From Alistipes sp. (GTDB lineage Bacteria > Bacteroidota > Bacteroidia > Bacteroidales > Rikenellaceae): a stretch of DNA of 10,814 nucleotides. Positions 1 through 5,801 of the stretch are shown here, piece after piece (positions within the stretch are counted from its first letter, which is position 1; every line of letters starts with the position of its first letter). Both the position numbers and the translations under genes were made by a program. The notes under the pieces are model-generated. The model was not told where the DNA came from. It worked only from the letters and a program-made list of their open reading frames with translations, and made no database searches. The stretch covers positions 1,432-12,245 of the forward strand of contig VSOO01000006.1 in the NCBI GenBank assembly GCA_009774895.1, read 5' to 3'.

Positions 1-2
1 CC

Positions 3-347
3 ATCCATGTAGTAGCAGCCGATGACTGGGACGAGAAGCATCCCGCAGGAACCCTGCTCGACGAGTTGTTCACCCTTTCTGTCTGCTCTTACGCCCCCTA
101 CATTCGCAGCGGGTACGACAACGACAAGTTCGATCCGAATAACTACAATACCATCATCAGCAAACGCTTCTCGGAGCTCACGGCCGACGATTTGTGCATC
201 CTCGACATCGAAATGGTCTTCATCGCGGAATCCGCTCCGGCCGACAAGCAGAAGATCCACGAGCTGACTTTCACGTTCGTGACCGACGAAGGCGTGGAGA
301 AACCCACCACCATCCGCTACTCCTGGGCGGACGGTGTGATAGAATAG
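3..347 (+). CDS. C-terminal end of an unrecognised protein (5' end outside window)
   Basis: The frame is open from the left edge and ends at TAG 345-347, giving about 114 residues of an incomplete protein. It begins IHVVAADDWDEKHPAG and ends TIRYSWADGVIE. The content is mixed and soluble-looking, with no membrane segment, no cysteine cluster and no catalytic motif I can name. The alternating hydrophobic stretches near the end (HELTFTFVTDEG, TTIRYSW) suggest beta strands. The style, with 'HPAGT' followed by 'LDELF', resembles uncharacterised Bacteroidales surface lipoproteins, but the N-terminus that would carry a lipobox is missing, so that is only an impression. Codon use looks genuine (AAC, GAC, ATC, CTC rich), the frame beats the overlapping ones, and a strong terminator follows 64 bases after the stop. 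That it is a gene is fairly secure; its function is unknown. Confidence 0.75.
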   Translation: MHVVAADDWDEKHPAGTLLDELFTLSVCSYAPYIRSGYDNDKFDPNNYNTIISKRFSELTADDLCILDIEMVFIAESAPADKQKIHELTFTFVTDEGVEKPTTIRYSWADGVIE

Positions 348-410
348 GCAGGAAATTCCGCACGACAAACCGTTGCCCCGGCAACGTACGAGGAAGTGAC
401 GCCGCTTCCG

Positions 411-438
411 GGGTGCCGTTCGATACGGCACCCTTTTT
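411..438 (+). terminator. Intrinsic terminator after the left-edge gene
   Basis: A perfect 9-bp stem (GGGTGCCGT 411-419, ACGGCACCC 425-433) with a 5-base loop (TCGAT) is followed directly by TTTTT (434-438). It is a textbook rho-independent terminator for plus-strand transcription from the gene ending at 347. A smaller hairpin (CGTTGC 371-376, GCAACG 381-386, loop CCCG) lies between the stop and this terminator and lacks a T tract. Confidence 0.9.
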
Positions 439-763
439 CGTATCCCTGCCTCCGCACCCCGACGCCCCTCCTTCGCCGGCACCGGCGGGGAGCACCGAGC
501 GCACGAGCATAAGGGACATAGGGTGAAGCGCATGATAAACCTTGTGCAGCACAAAACACCCGGCAGCCTTGAAAAGCAAGCATCCGGACTTCGCATATGC
601 GAAGTCCGGATGCGAAACGACCTTGCGGAGCATCCCCGCCGCTCGGAACCTGAGGTCCGCAACGCTTCCGAGCGGGCAGCGCCCGGGCTTCGGAATCGCT
701 CCCGTGCCGCGCACCGCGACACCGCGGCGCCGCACCGGCGTCAGACACCCCGCAACGCGCGCC
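439..763. other. Convergent intergenic region, no gene seen
   Basis: This is the gap between the plus-strand terminator and the stop of the minus-strand GH57 gene. Several frames stay open here, but their translations are arginine/alanine/proline-rich noise, and they run on unchanged through the palindrome and into the antisense of GH57, so I call no gene. It contains the 34-bp palindrome (580-613) and a small dyad CGCCGG-CA-CCGGCG (474-487). The part next to the GH57 stop (about 640-763) is very GC-rich and has no T-tract hairpin. Confidence 0.6.
580..613. repeat. Perfect 34-bp palindrome, possible terminator of the GH57 transcript
   Basis: Two 17-base arms are exact reverse complements with no spacer, centred between 596 and 597 on CATATG. 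The left arm begins GCATCCGGACTTCGC; pairing stops at 579/614. As RNA it would fold into a stem of about 15 bp with an ATAT loop. Read on the minus strand, the next bases are TTGCTTTTC, a modest T-rich run, so it could end transcription from the GH57 gene, whose stop lies about 150 bases upstream. On the plus strand the following bases (GAAACGACC) are not T-rich. Alternatively it is a copy of a dispersed intergenic palindrome (REP-like) or a protein-binding site. The palindrome is certain, its role is not. Confidence 0.9.
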
Positions 764-2122
764 CTACGACCTCTTTTTCCGCGCGGCACGCCGGCGCGCA
801 GAAGCGCCGGGCGCAGGCGAAGACGCCGGCATCCCGACCGGAGCCGCAGCGGCCGTCGCGACCGCGGGCTCCGCCGCAGCAGCGGGACGGGCCCCGCCGC
901 ACGGCACCCCGACGGCCACCAGACCCCGGGCGGCCAGCGCACGGTCCAGCTCGTTCGAGAAGTCGGACAACACGTTCATGTAGTTGATGAACGCGTCGTA
1001 GGCCGAATCGTAGGGATTGAAATAGGAGTGTACGTCGCCGTCGGAGAGCCATTTGGTCGCCATGTAGTAGAAATGGTCGGAGGTCTGCATGAAGCTCCAC
1101 ACGTAGTCGAAATCGGGATCGGAAAGTGCCGCGACCTTCTCCTTGAGGGCATAGAGCTTCGAGAAAGCCTCGTTCTGCAACTCGTTGCCCAGCCATGCCG
1201 TCACGTCGCGCTCCTCGTCGGCCCACGACATGGTGTGCGGACAGTGGAGCACGGCTACGGGCTGGTGCTTCTGCGCCGCCTCGCTCACCGTGGCGAACTC
1301 CACGCCGCAGCGGGGGTCGAGCAGCGTCGCGGGCAGCGCCTTCATGAAGTCGAAGATGCCCGAATCGGCCGCCTGGTGCTCGCCGAAGGTCTCGTAGTCC
1401 ATGAACAGATTGACTACCTCGCCCGGACGGTCCTCCGCGGCGAGCCAATCCGCATACTTCTGCGCCGTGAGGGGCCAGCCCTCCCAGCTGCGGTCCGAGA
1501 AGCGGAACGCGATGTCGTCGGAGAGTTTGTAGTTGCGCAGCAGCAGGCGCAGCCGCTGGTCGATGGCGTTCGTATAGACGAAGTCGGGCGACTTCCAGCC
1601 CAGCACGTGACGGGCGCCTTCGGCCAGCATCGTGCGGAAGCCCATTTCGGCCACCACGGCGCCGATGCGGTCCGAGTAGATCAGCTCCGTATTGCGAAAT
1701 GCGCGGGGCCTCACGGCGAACGCGCGCTCGACGGCCTCCACGTGCAGGCGCACCTGCTCCTCGAAGTCCTCCTTCGAGGCGAGCGACGCCAGCGAGTGGG
1801 AGTAGGTTTCGGCCAGGAACTCCACGCATCCCGTGTCGGCCAGCTCGCGGAACGACGCGAGCACCTCGGGCGCATAGGCCCGCATCTGCTCGATGGCGAT
1901 GCCCGTGATCGAGAACGAGCAGCGGAAGCGGCCTTCGTTTTCGCGGATCAGCTTCAGCAGCAAGGCATTCATCGGCAGATAGCAGCGGCGGGCGACCTTC
2001 TGCATGATCGCACGGTTCTGCAAATCATCCAGGTAGTTGTGGTCCTTGCCCATGCTGAAGAAGCGGTAACGCTTCAGACGCCAGGGCTGATGCACCTGGA
2101 AATAGAGACAAACGGTTTTCAT
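764..2122 (-). CDS. GH57 alpha-amylase / 4-alpha-glucanotransferase-type enzyme
   Basis: A 452-residue cytoplasmic enzyme with no signal peptide, expected to hydrolyse or transfer alpha-1,4-glucan chains by the retaining GH57 mechanism. It starts MKTVCLYFQVHQPW, with the family's N-terminal HQP motif at residues 11-13. The likely nucleophile is Glu105 in EFLAETYSHS, and the likely acid/base is Asp242 in FMDYETFGEH (240-249). A further conserved-looking block is MSWADEERDVTAWLGN (298-313). I chose the ATG at 2122 because the HQP strand begins family members; the frame continues 49 codons upstream, but that stretch is GC-rich non-coding sequence. The leader is A-rich (AAAAATAAACATC) without a Shine-Dalgarno. 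The fold seems to end near residue 400; residues about 401-452 are an Ala/Pro-rich tail ending RRRAARKKRS. It is the last gene of the glycogen cluster. At about 400 core residues it is shorter than GH57 branching enzymes as I recall them, so an amylase-type activity is favoured. Family confident, exact activity not. Confidence 0.87.
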   Translation of the reverse strand: MKTVCLYFQVHQPWRLKRYRFFSMGKDHNYLDDLQNRAIMQKVARRCYLPMNALLLKLIRENEGRFRCSFSITGIAIEQMRAYAPEVLASFRELADTGCVEFLAETYSHSLASLASKEDFEEQVRLHVEAVERAFAVRPRAFRNTELIYSDRIGAVVAEMGFRTMLAEGARHVLGWKSPDFVYTNAIDQRLRLLLRNYKLSDDIAFRFSDRSWEGWPLTAQKYADWLAAEDRPGEVVNLFMDYETFGEHQAADSGIFDFMKALPATLLDPRCGVEFATVSEAAQKHQPVAVLHCPHTMSWADEERDVTAWLGNELQNEAFSKLYALKEKVAALSDPDFDYVWSFMQTSDHFYYMATKWLSDGDVHSYFNPYDSAYDAFINYMNVLSDFSNELDRALAARGLVAVGVPCGGARPAAAAEPAVATAAAAPVGMPASSPAPGASARRRAARKKRS

Positions 2123-2221
2123 CGCGGTATGATGTTTATTTTTCGGCTTTCGTAAAGGACTCGGCACCGAACCGGAGAACCGCCGGCCGCAGCAGCAGCC
2201 CGCGGCGGCCTTTGCGGCCCC

Positions 2222-2283
2222 GCCCTCCGGAGGAGGGCTTCGCGGCGCCGGGCGGCGCAACCGCCGCACCCGGCACCCGGTGC
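2222..2283 (-). other. GC-rich inverted repeats in the GT4-GH57 gap
   Basis: The 179-base gap between the GT4 stop and the GH57 start holds several overlapping dyads: GCCCTCC/GGAGGGC (2222-2228 and 2232-2238, 3-base loop), GCCGGG/CCCGGC (2247-2252 and 2269-2274) enclosing GGCGG/CCGCC (2251-2255 and 2261-2265), and GCACC-C-GGTGC (2273-2283). None is followed by a T tract on the minus strand. They could pause or attenuate transcription, or protect the upstream message from 3' decay. I see no convincing Bacteroidetes promoter for GH57 in this gap. Confidence 0.45.
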
Positions 2284-2301
2284 AAAGTCCCGGACAATGC
2301 T

Positions 2302-3618
2302 TTATTTCCTGTTATTCTGTTCGGCGATCGCAGCCTCGTATACGGCCTTGATCTTGGCTGCGGCGTCGTTCCACTTGAGGTTGGTCACCTCCTTCAGCCC
2401 CTTGACCGCGAACATGCGCGACAGGGCCGGATAGGTAATCAGTCCGTAGATGGCGTCGGCCATGGCGTCCACGTCCCAGTAATCGACCTTCACGGCGTAG
2501 TCGAGCACCTCCGCCACGCCGCTCTGCTTCGAGATGATCACGGGCACGTTCGAGCGCATGGCTTCGAGCGGCGAGATGCCGAACGGCTCCGACACCGAGG
2601 GCATGACGTAGACGTCCGAGAGCTGGAACATGCGGTGCACGTCGTCGCCGCGCAGGAAGCCCGTGAAGTGGAAGCGGTCGGCGATGCCGAGGCGCGCCAC
2701 GCGGCGGATCACGTGGTTCATCATGTCGCCCGAGCCGGCCATCACGAACCGCACGTTCGGCACGCGGCGCAGCACCTTGGCCGCCGCCTCCACGAAGTAG
2801 TCGGGGCCCTTCTGATAGGTGATGCGCCCCAGGAAGGTCACGATCTTGTCGTCCAGCCCCCGCTCGGGCGCTGCGCCCTGATTCTCGGCGAAACGCACGG
2901 CGTTGTGCACCGTCACCACCTTCTCGGGCGGAACGCCGTATTTCGTTATGACGATGTTGCGCGTGAGGTTCGACACCGCGATCACACGGTCCGCGGCGTG
3001 CATGCCCGCACGCTCGATGGCGTAGGTCTGCGTGTTGATGTTCTCGCCGCTGCGGTCGTACTCCGTGGCGTGCATGTGCACCACCAGCGGCTTGCCCGAC
3101 ACCCTCTTGGCGGCGATGCCGGCGAAGTAGGTGAGCCAGTCGTGGGCGTGAATCACGTCGAAACGCCCCTCCATGTCGCGCGCCACCTGCGCGGCGACCA
3201 CGGCGTAGCGGGCCACCTCCTCCATGAGGTTGGCGCCGTACTTGCCCGAGAAGACGTAGCGCCGCTTCCACACATCGCCGTGCTCCCACACCCGCTGTCC
3301 CGTGCGGACATACTTCTCGTGGTACTCGGCATACTCCTCGGGCGAGACGTAGGGCACCATGTTCGAATCGATGCGGATGAACGACATCTTCTGCAACAGC
3401 TCCTCCGAGCCGCTGTCCACCGAACCGAAGAGCGCCTCCACGTCGCTGGCATTGACCACGCGGACGAAGCGCTGGTCCTCGTCGCCATAGGCGTGCGGCA
3501 TGACGAAAGTCACCTCCACGTCGTTGCGGGCCAGGCCGCGGGTCATCCCGTAACAGGCCGTGCCCAACCCTCCCGCGATGTGGGGAGGAAATTCCCAACC
3601 GAACATCAAAACTCTCAT
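2302..3618 (-). CDS. GT4/GT5-like glycosyltransferase, probable alpha-glucan synthase
   Basis: A 438-residue GT-B fold retaining glycosyltransferase, presumably moving glucose from a nucleotide sugar onto a glucan; donor and acceptor cannot be read from sequence. The N-terminal domain starts MRVLMFGWEFPPHIAGGLG, with the glycine loop GGLG at 16-19, and contains HAHDWLT (157-163) and HATEYDRSG (183-191). The C-terminal domain has GRITYQKGPDYF (264-275, with the donor-binding Arg/Lys pair) and the E-x7-E motif EPFGISPLE (Glu344, Glu352). No signal peptide or membrane segment is present. Its ATG overlaps the debranching gene stop as ATGA (3615-3618), so the two are probably translationally coupled. 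It has an unusually good AGGAG ribosome site. The position between a debranching enzyme and a GH57 enzyme points to glycogen rather than cell-surface polysaccharide. GT4 with GlgA-like features is the safest call; the GlgA-type (GT5) role is inference. Confidence 0.88.
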   Translation of the reverse strand: MRVLMFGWEFPPHIAGGLGTACYGMTRGLARNDVEVTFVMPHAYGDEDQRFVRVVNASDVEALFGSVDSGSEELLQKMSFIRIDSNMVPYVSPEEYAEYHEKYVRTGQRVWEHGDVWKRRYVFSGKYGANLMEEVARYAVVAAQVARDMEGRFDVIHAHDWLTYFAGIAAKRVSGKPLVVHMHATEYDRSGENINTQTYAIERAGMHAADRVIAVSNLTRNIVITKYGVPPEKVVTVHNAVRFAENQGAAPERGLDDKIVTFLGRITYQKGPDYFVEAAAKVLRRVPNVRFVMAGSGDMMNHVIRRVARLGIADRFHFTGFLRGDDVHRMFQLSDVYVMPSVSEPFGISPLEAMRSNVPVIISKQSGVAEVLDYAVKVDYWDVDAMADAIYGLITYPALSRMFAVKGLKEVTNLKWNDAAAKIKAVYEAAIAEQNNRK

Positions 3619-5690
3619 CGTATCTCTCCTTTCGTTTTATTTTTCCGTTCCGATTTCCGGGCACCCCCGGGCGCCTTCCCGCCCCACGGCGCGGCAGTGC
3701 CGCATCCGTCGGACGACGCCCGCCGGGACTGCACCGCGGTGCAGGGCTCGCCCGCCGCCGCGCGCTGCGCGCCGATCATCTCGTTGATCCACAGCAGGGC
3801 CCCCACGCTCGCGGCCGACGACACGGCGCCGCGCGGCGTGAAGGGAGGATCGGCATCGAAAAGTTCATTGACCGACCCGATGCCGCACACCTGAATCTCC
3901 TCCGCGAAAGAAGCCAGGAGCTCCTCGGCCTCGGGCAGGAACGCCGCGCCCTCGATGTCGAAGAGCGCCTTCACGTAGAACATCAGCGGCCACACCCACA
4001 CCGAGCCGTTCATGGCCGCCACGTCGCGCTCGGCGGGCGTACCCTCGCACGTGCCCTTGTAGAGCGGGTTGCGCGGCGAGAGCGTGCGCAAGCCCCTGGG
4101 CGTGAGCAGGTGCTGGCGCACGGTGCGCAGCACGTCGATCTGCTGCTCCTCGGTCAGCATCTTGTAGTCGAGGCCGCAGGCAACGACCATATTGGGCCGG
4201 ATGAATGCGTTGGCTCCCCGCTCGTCCGCATAGTCGGCCAGGCGGCGTTCGCCGGCGAGCCAGAAGCGGTCGAGGAACGAGGCGCGGATGCGGGCCGGCA
4301 GCTCCTGCCACCGCGCCACGAAAGGCGTGTCGCCGAAGCGTGCGGCCAACTCCAGTGCATAGCACACGGCATTATACCACAAGGCATTGACCTCCACCTG
4401 ATAGCCGCTGCGGGGCGTCACGGGGCGGCCGTCGCACGAGGCGTTCATCCACGTGAGCGCCTGCTCGGGCGCCGCGGCCCACACCAGGCCGTTGTCGTGC
4501 ACCGCCACGCGGCCCTCCACGCCGCGCCGGTAGCTTTCGAGCAGCGCTTTCATCGCCTCGCCGTAGCGGCTCCACACCGCCTCGGCACCGATGCGGCGCT
4601 CCAGCTGCCGCACCGTCCAGAAGAACCACAGGGGCGTGTCGGCGCCGGCACGGGCCGAGGCGGCACCCGAAAACATGCCGTTCTCCATGCCGCGCACGAG
4701 GGTGTCGAGCGCATCCGTGCAGTCCTTCTCGTGGCCCTGTTCGAGCGTGATGCCCGGCAGCGCCACGAGCATCATGCGCGGATCGGGACCGCCCCACGGA
4801 TAGCCGGCGATCACCTCGGCGGCACCGTCCGCGCGGCGGATCAGGAACTGACGGGCCGAATGGTCCAGACAGCTCAGAAAGTCGATTTTGTGGGTGCGGC
4901 GCGCGATCGAGGCCTCGAAAATTTCGTCGATGGTGGCCGGTGTGGCCATCTCGTCCGCCGAAGCGGAGAAGATGATGCGCTCGCCGCGCCGGAGCTCGGT
5001 CTCGAAATACCCCGTGGTCAGCAGGTCCTCGTAGCCGTCGTAGCCCCGTTCGAGCTCCTCGCGGTACTCGAAACCGTAGTACCAGTCGGGAGCCGCGACG
5101 AATTCCGTGCCGGGTTTGTCCGTCTGGAGGTAGAGCCACGGATACGACGGATAGAGCCGGCACTTCACTCCGCCCGGAATGGGATAGGAGCGGCCGTCGG
5201 CCTCCATGTTGGCCCGGGTCAGGGCGTGCTTGTCGCGGAACGCGAAGAAGGGCCGCAGCCGCAGCTTCGTCGGCGAATGCGCATCGACGAGCGTATAGCG
5301 GATCATGAGCTGCGTGCGCCGGTGGATCCAGAGCAGCTCCTTGCGCAGGATCACGCCGCCCACGCGGTAGGTGATCGTCGGCGTGGGGGTGTACTCGAAA
5401 TCGGTGATGTACTTGTGGCCGCGGGGTTCGTAGACCCCGCGGAAACGATGCAGCGCCAGGTTGAACGACTGGTCGTGCTGCACGACGGTCTCGTCGAGCG
5501 ACGAGAGCAGCACGCACGTGCGGTCGGAGCCGCCGACCGGCGCGACCATCAGTCCGTGGTATTTGCGCGTGTTGCAGCAGACGATCGTCGTGCTCATGTA
5601 GCCCCCGCGGCGGTCCGTAGCGAGCATCTCGCGCCGGAGCGAATATTCGAGGTTGCCCAATTCGCTTTTGTCAAAGGTAAGTGCTGACAT
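3615..5690 (-). CDS. Glycogen debranching enzyme (amylo-alpha-1,6-glucosidase type)
   Basis: A 691-residue cytoplasmic protein of the bacterial/archaeal GDE family, expected to remove alpha-1,6-linked glucose stubs left on phosphorylase-trimmed glycogen. The N-terminal GDE_N-type beta domain covers about residues 12-270 (LATDRRGGYMSTTI 23-36, NTRKYHGLMV 40-49). The (alpha/alpha)6 GDE_C-type domain covers about 275-643, with AGYPWGGPDP (295-304), LTWMNASCDGRPVTPRSGY (412-430), VEVNALWYN (432-440), GTCEGTPAERDVAAMNGSVW (546-565) and the probable base Glu609 in GSVNELFDADPP. The start MSALTFDKSELGNLEYS looks like the family N-terminus. Two signatures differ from the usual family forms: the WGRDT-like motif reads GGPDPRM, and TWMD reads TWMN (Asn416). 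Residues about 644-691 are a low-complexity tail ending RKSERKNKTKGEIR. The gene overlaps the GT4 start by 4 bases and follows the phosphorylase fusion by 111 bases. Family call secure; activity needs a test. Confidence 0.9.
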   Translation of the reverse strand: MSALTFDKSELGNLEYSLRREMLATDRRGGYMSTTIVCCNTRKYHGLMVAPVGGSDRTCVLLSSLDETVVQHDQSFNLALHRFRGVYEPRGHKYITDFEYTPTPTITYRVGGVILRKELLWIHRRTQLMIRYTLVDAHSPTKLRLRPFFAFRDKHALTRANMEADGRSYPIPGGVKCRLYPSYPWLYLQTDKPGTEFVAAPDWYYGFEYREELERGYDGYEDLLTTGYFETELRRGERIIFSASADEMATPATIDEIFEASIARRTHKIDFLSCLDHSARQFLIRRADGAAEVIAGYPWGGPDPRMMLVALPGITLEQGHEKDCTDALDTLVRGMENGMFSGAASARAGADTPLWFFWTVRQLERRIGAEAVWSRYGEAMKALLESYRRGVEGRVAVHDNGLVWAAAPEQALTWMNASCDGRPVTPRSGYQVEVNALWYNAVCYALELAARFGDTPFVARWQELPARIRASFLDRFWLAGERRLADYADERGANAFIRPNMVVACGLDYKMLTEEQQIDVLRTVRQHLLTPRGLRTLSPRNPLYKGTCEGTPAERDVAAMNGSVWVWPLMFYVKALFDIEGAAFLPEAEELLASFAEEIQVCGIGSVNELFDADPPFTPRGAVSSAASVGALLWINEMIGAQRAAAGEPCTAVQSRRASSDGCGTAAPWGGKAPGGARKSERKNKTKGEIR
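3626..3630 (-). promoter_or_regulatory. Strong Shine-Dalgarno for the GT4 gene
   Basis: On the minus strand AAAGGAGAGATACGATG places AGGAG 7 bases before the GT4 start, inside the last codons of the debranching gene. Bacteroidetes genes usually lack strong SD sequences, and the other starts in this window have A-rich leaders or poorly spaced purines. It supports the start at 3618 and coupling across the ATGA overlap. Confidence 0.6.
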
Positions 5691-5717
5691 ATCTCCGGGA
5701 TTTCAATGGATTTCTTT

Positions 5718-5735
5718 GATACGAAAGATACGAAA
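5718..5735 (-). repeat. 9-bp tandem direct repeat over the -7 region
   Basis: Two exact head-to-tail copies of TTTCGTATC on the minus strand (GATACGAAA at 5718-5726 and 5727-5735 on the plus strand) span the proposed -7 box and part of the dyad arm. It may be an activator or repressor half-site pair, or simply a short duplication. Confidence 0.6.
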
Positions 5736-5753
5736 AATTCGGCCAACATGCAA
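5723..5753 (-). promoter_or_regulatory. Possible Bacteroidetes-type promoter before the debranching gene
   Basis: On the minus strand TATCTTTC (5730 to 5723) differs by one base from the -7 consensus TANNTTTG and is preceded, after 19 bases, by TTGC (5753 to 5750) as a possible -33 box. Transcription would start around 5716, giving a leader of about 26 bases. The -33 box lies inside the loop of the terminator-like dyad. If real, the debranching-GT4-GH57 genes can be expressed apart from the fusion. Confidence 0.4.
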
Positions 5754-5772
5754 TTTTTTCCGGCCGAATTTT
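5734..5772 (-). terminator. Terminator-like dyad after the synthase-phosphorylase gene
   Basis: Perfect 11-bp arms (AAAATTCGGCC 5734-5744, GGCCGAATTTT 5762-5772) flank a 17-base loop about 30-70 bases after the fusion's stop. Read on the minus strand, the second arm ends in ATTTTTC, giving a short U tract. The GGCC core plus A/T flanks allows bidirectional use. The loop is longer than in typical terminators, so an operator role is also possible. Confidence 0.5.
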
Positions 5773-5801
5773 CCGTATCCCGCGATTTGCGTCCTTTTAT
5801 G

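Noticed and set aside
523..987. A possible small plus-strand gene spanning the palindrome
   Set aside because: The translation becomes Arg/Ala/Pro-rich without motifs, overlaps the GH57 3' end and has no promoter or ribosome site; the palindrome itself accounts for part of its open frame.
542..2155. A plus-strand open frame of 537 codons opposite the GH57 gene
   Set aside because: It is in register with GH57 and has the same codon-bias cause; it crosses the palindrome and intergenic region with no recognisable protein.
2123..2269. An N-terminal extension of GH57 by 49 codons to an upstream ATG
   Set aside because: The extension is Arg/Pro/Ala-rich sequence made of intergenic hairpins; the family N-terminus with the HQP strand begins at the ATG at 2122.
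2212..3894. A plus-strand open frame of 560 codons opposite the GT4 gene
   Set aside because: It is antisense in register with GT4 and His/Val-rich; it has no motifs and no plausible start signal.
4110..5687. A plus-strand open frame of 525 codons opposite the debranching gene
   Set aside because: Antisense shadow in codon register with a gene that shows clear family motifs.
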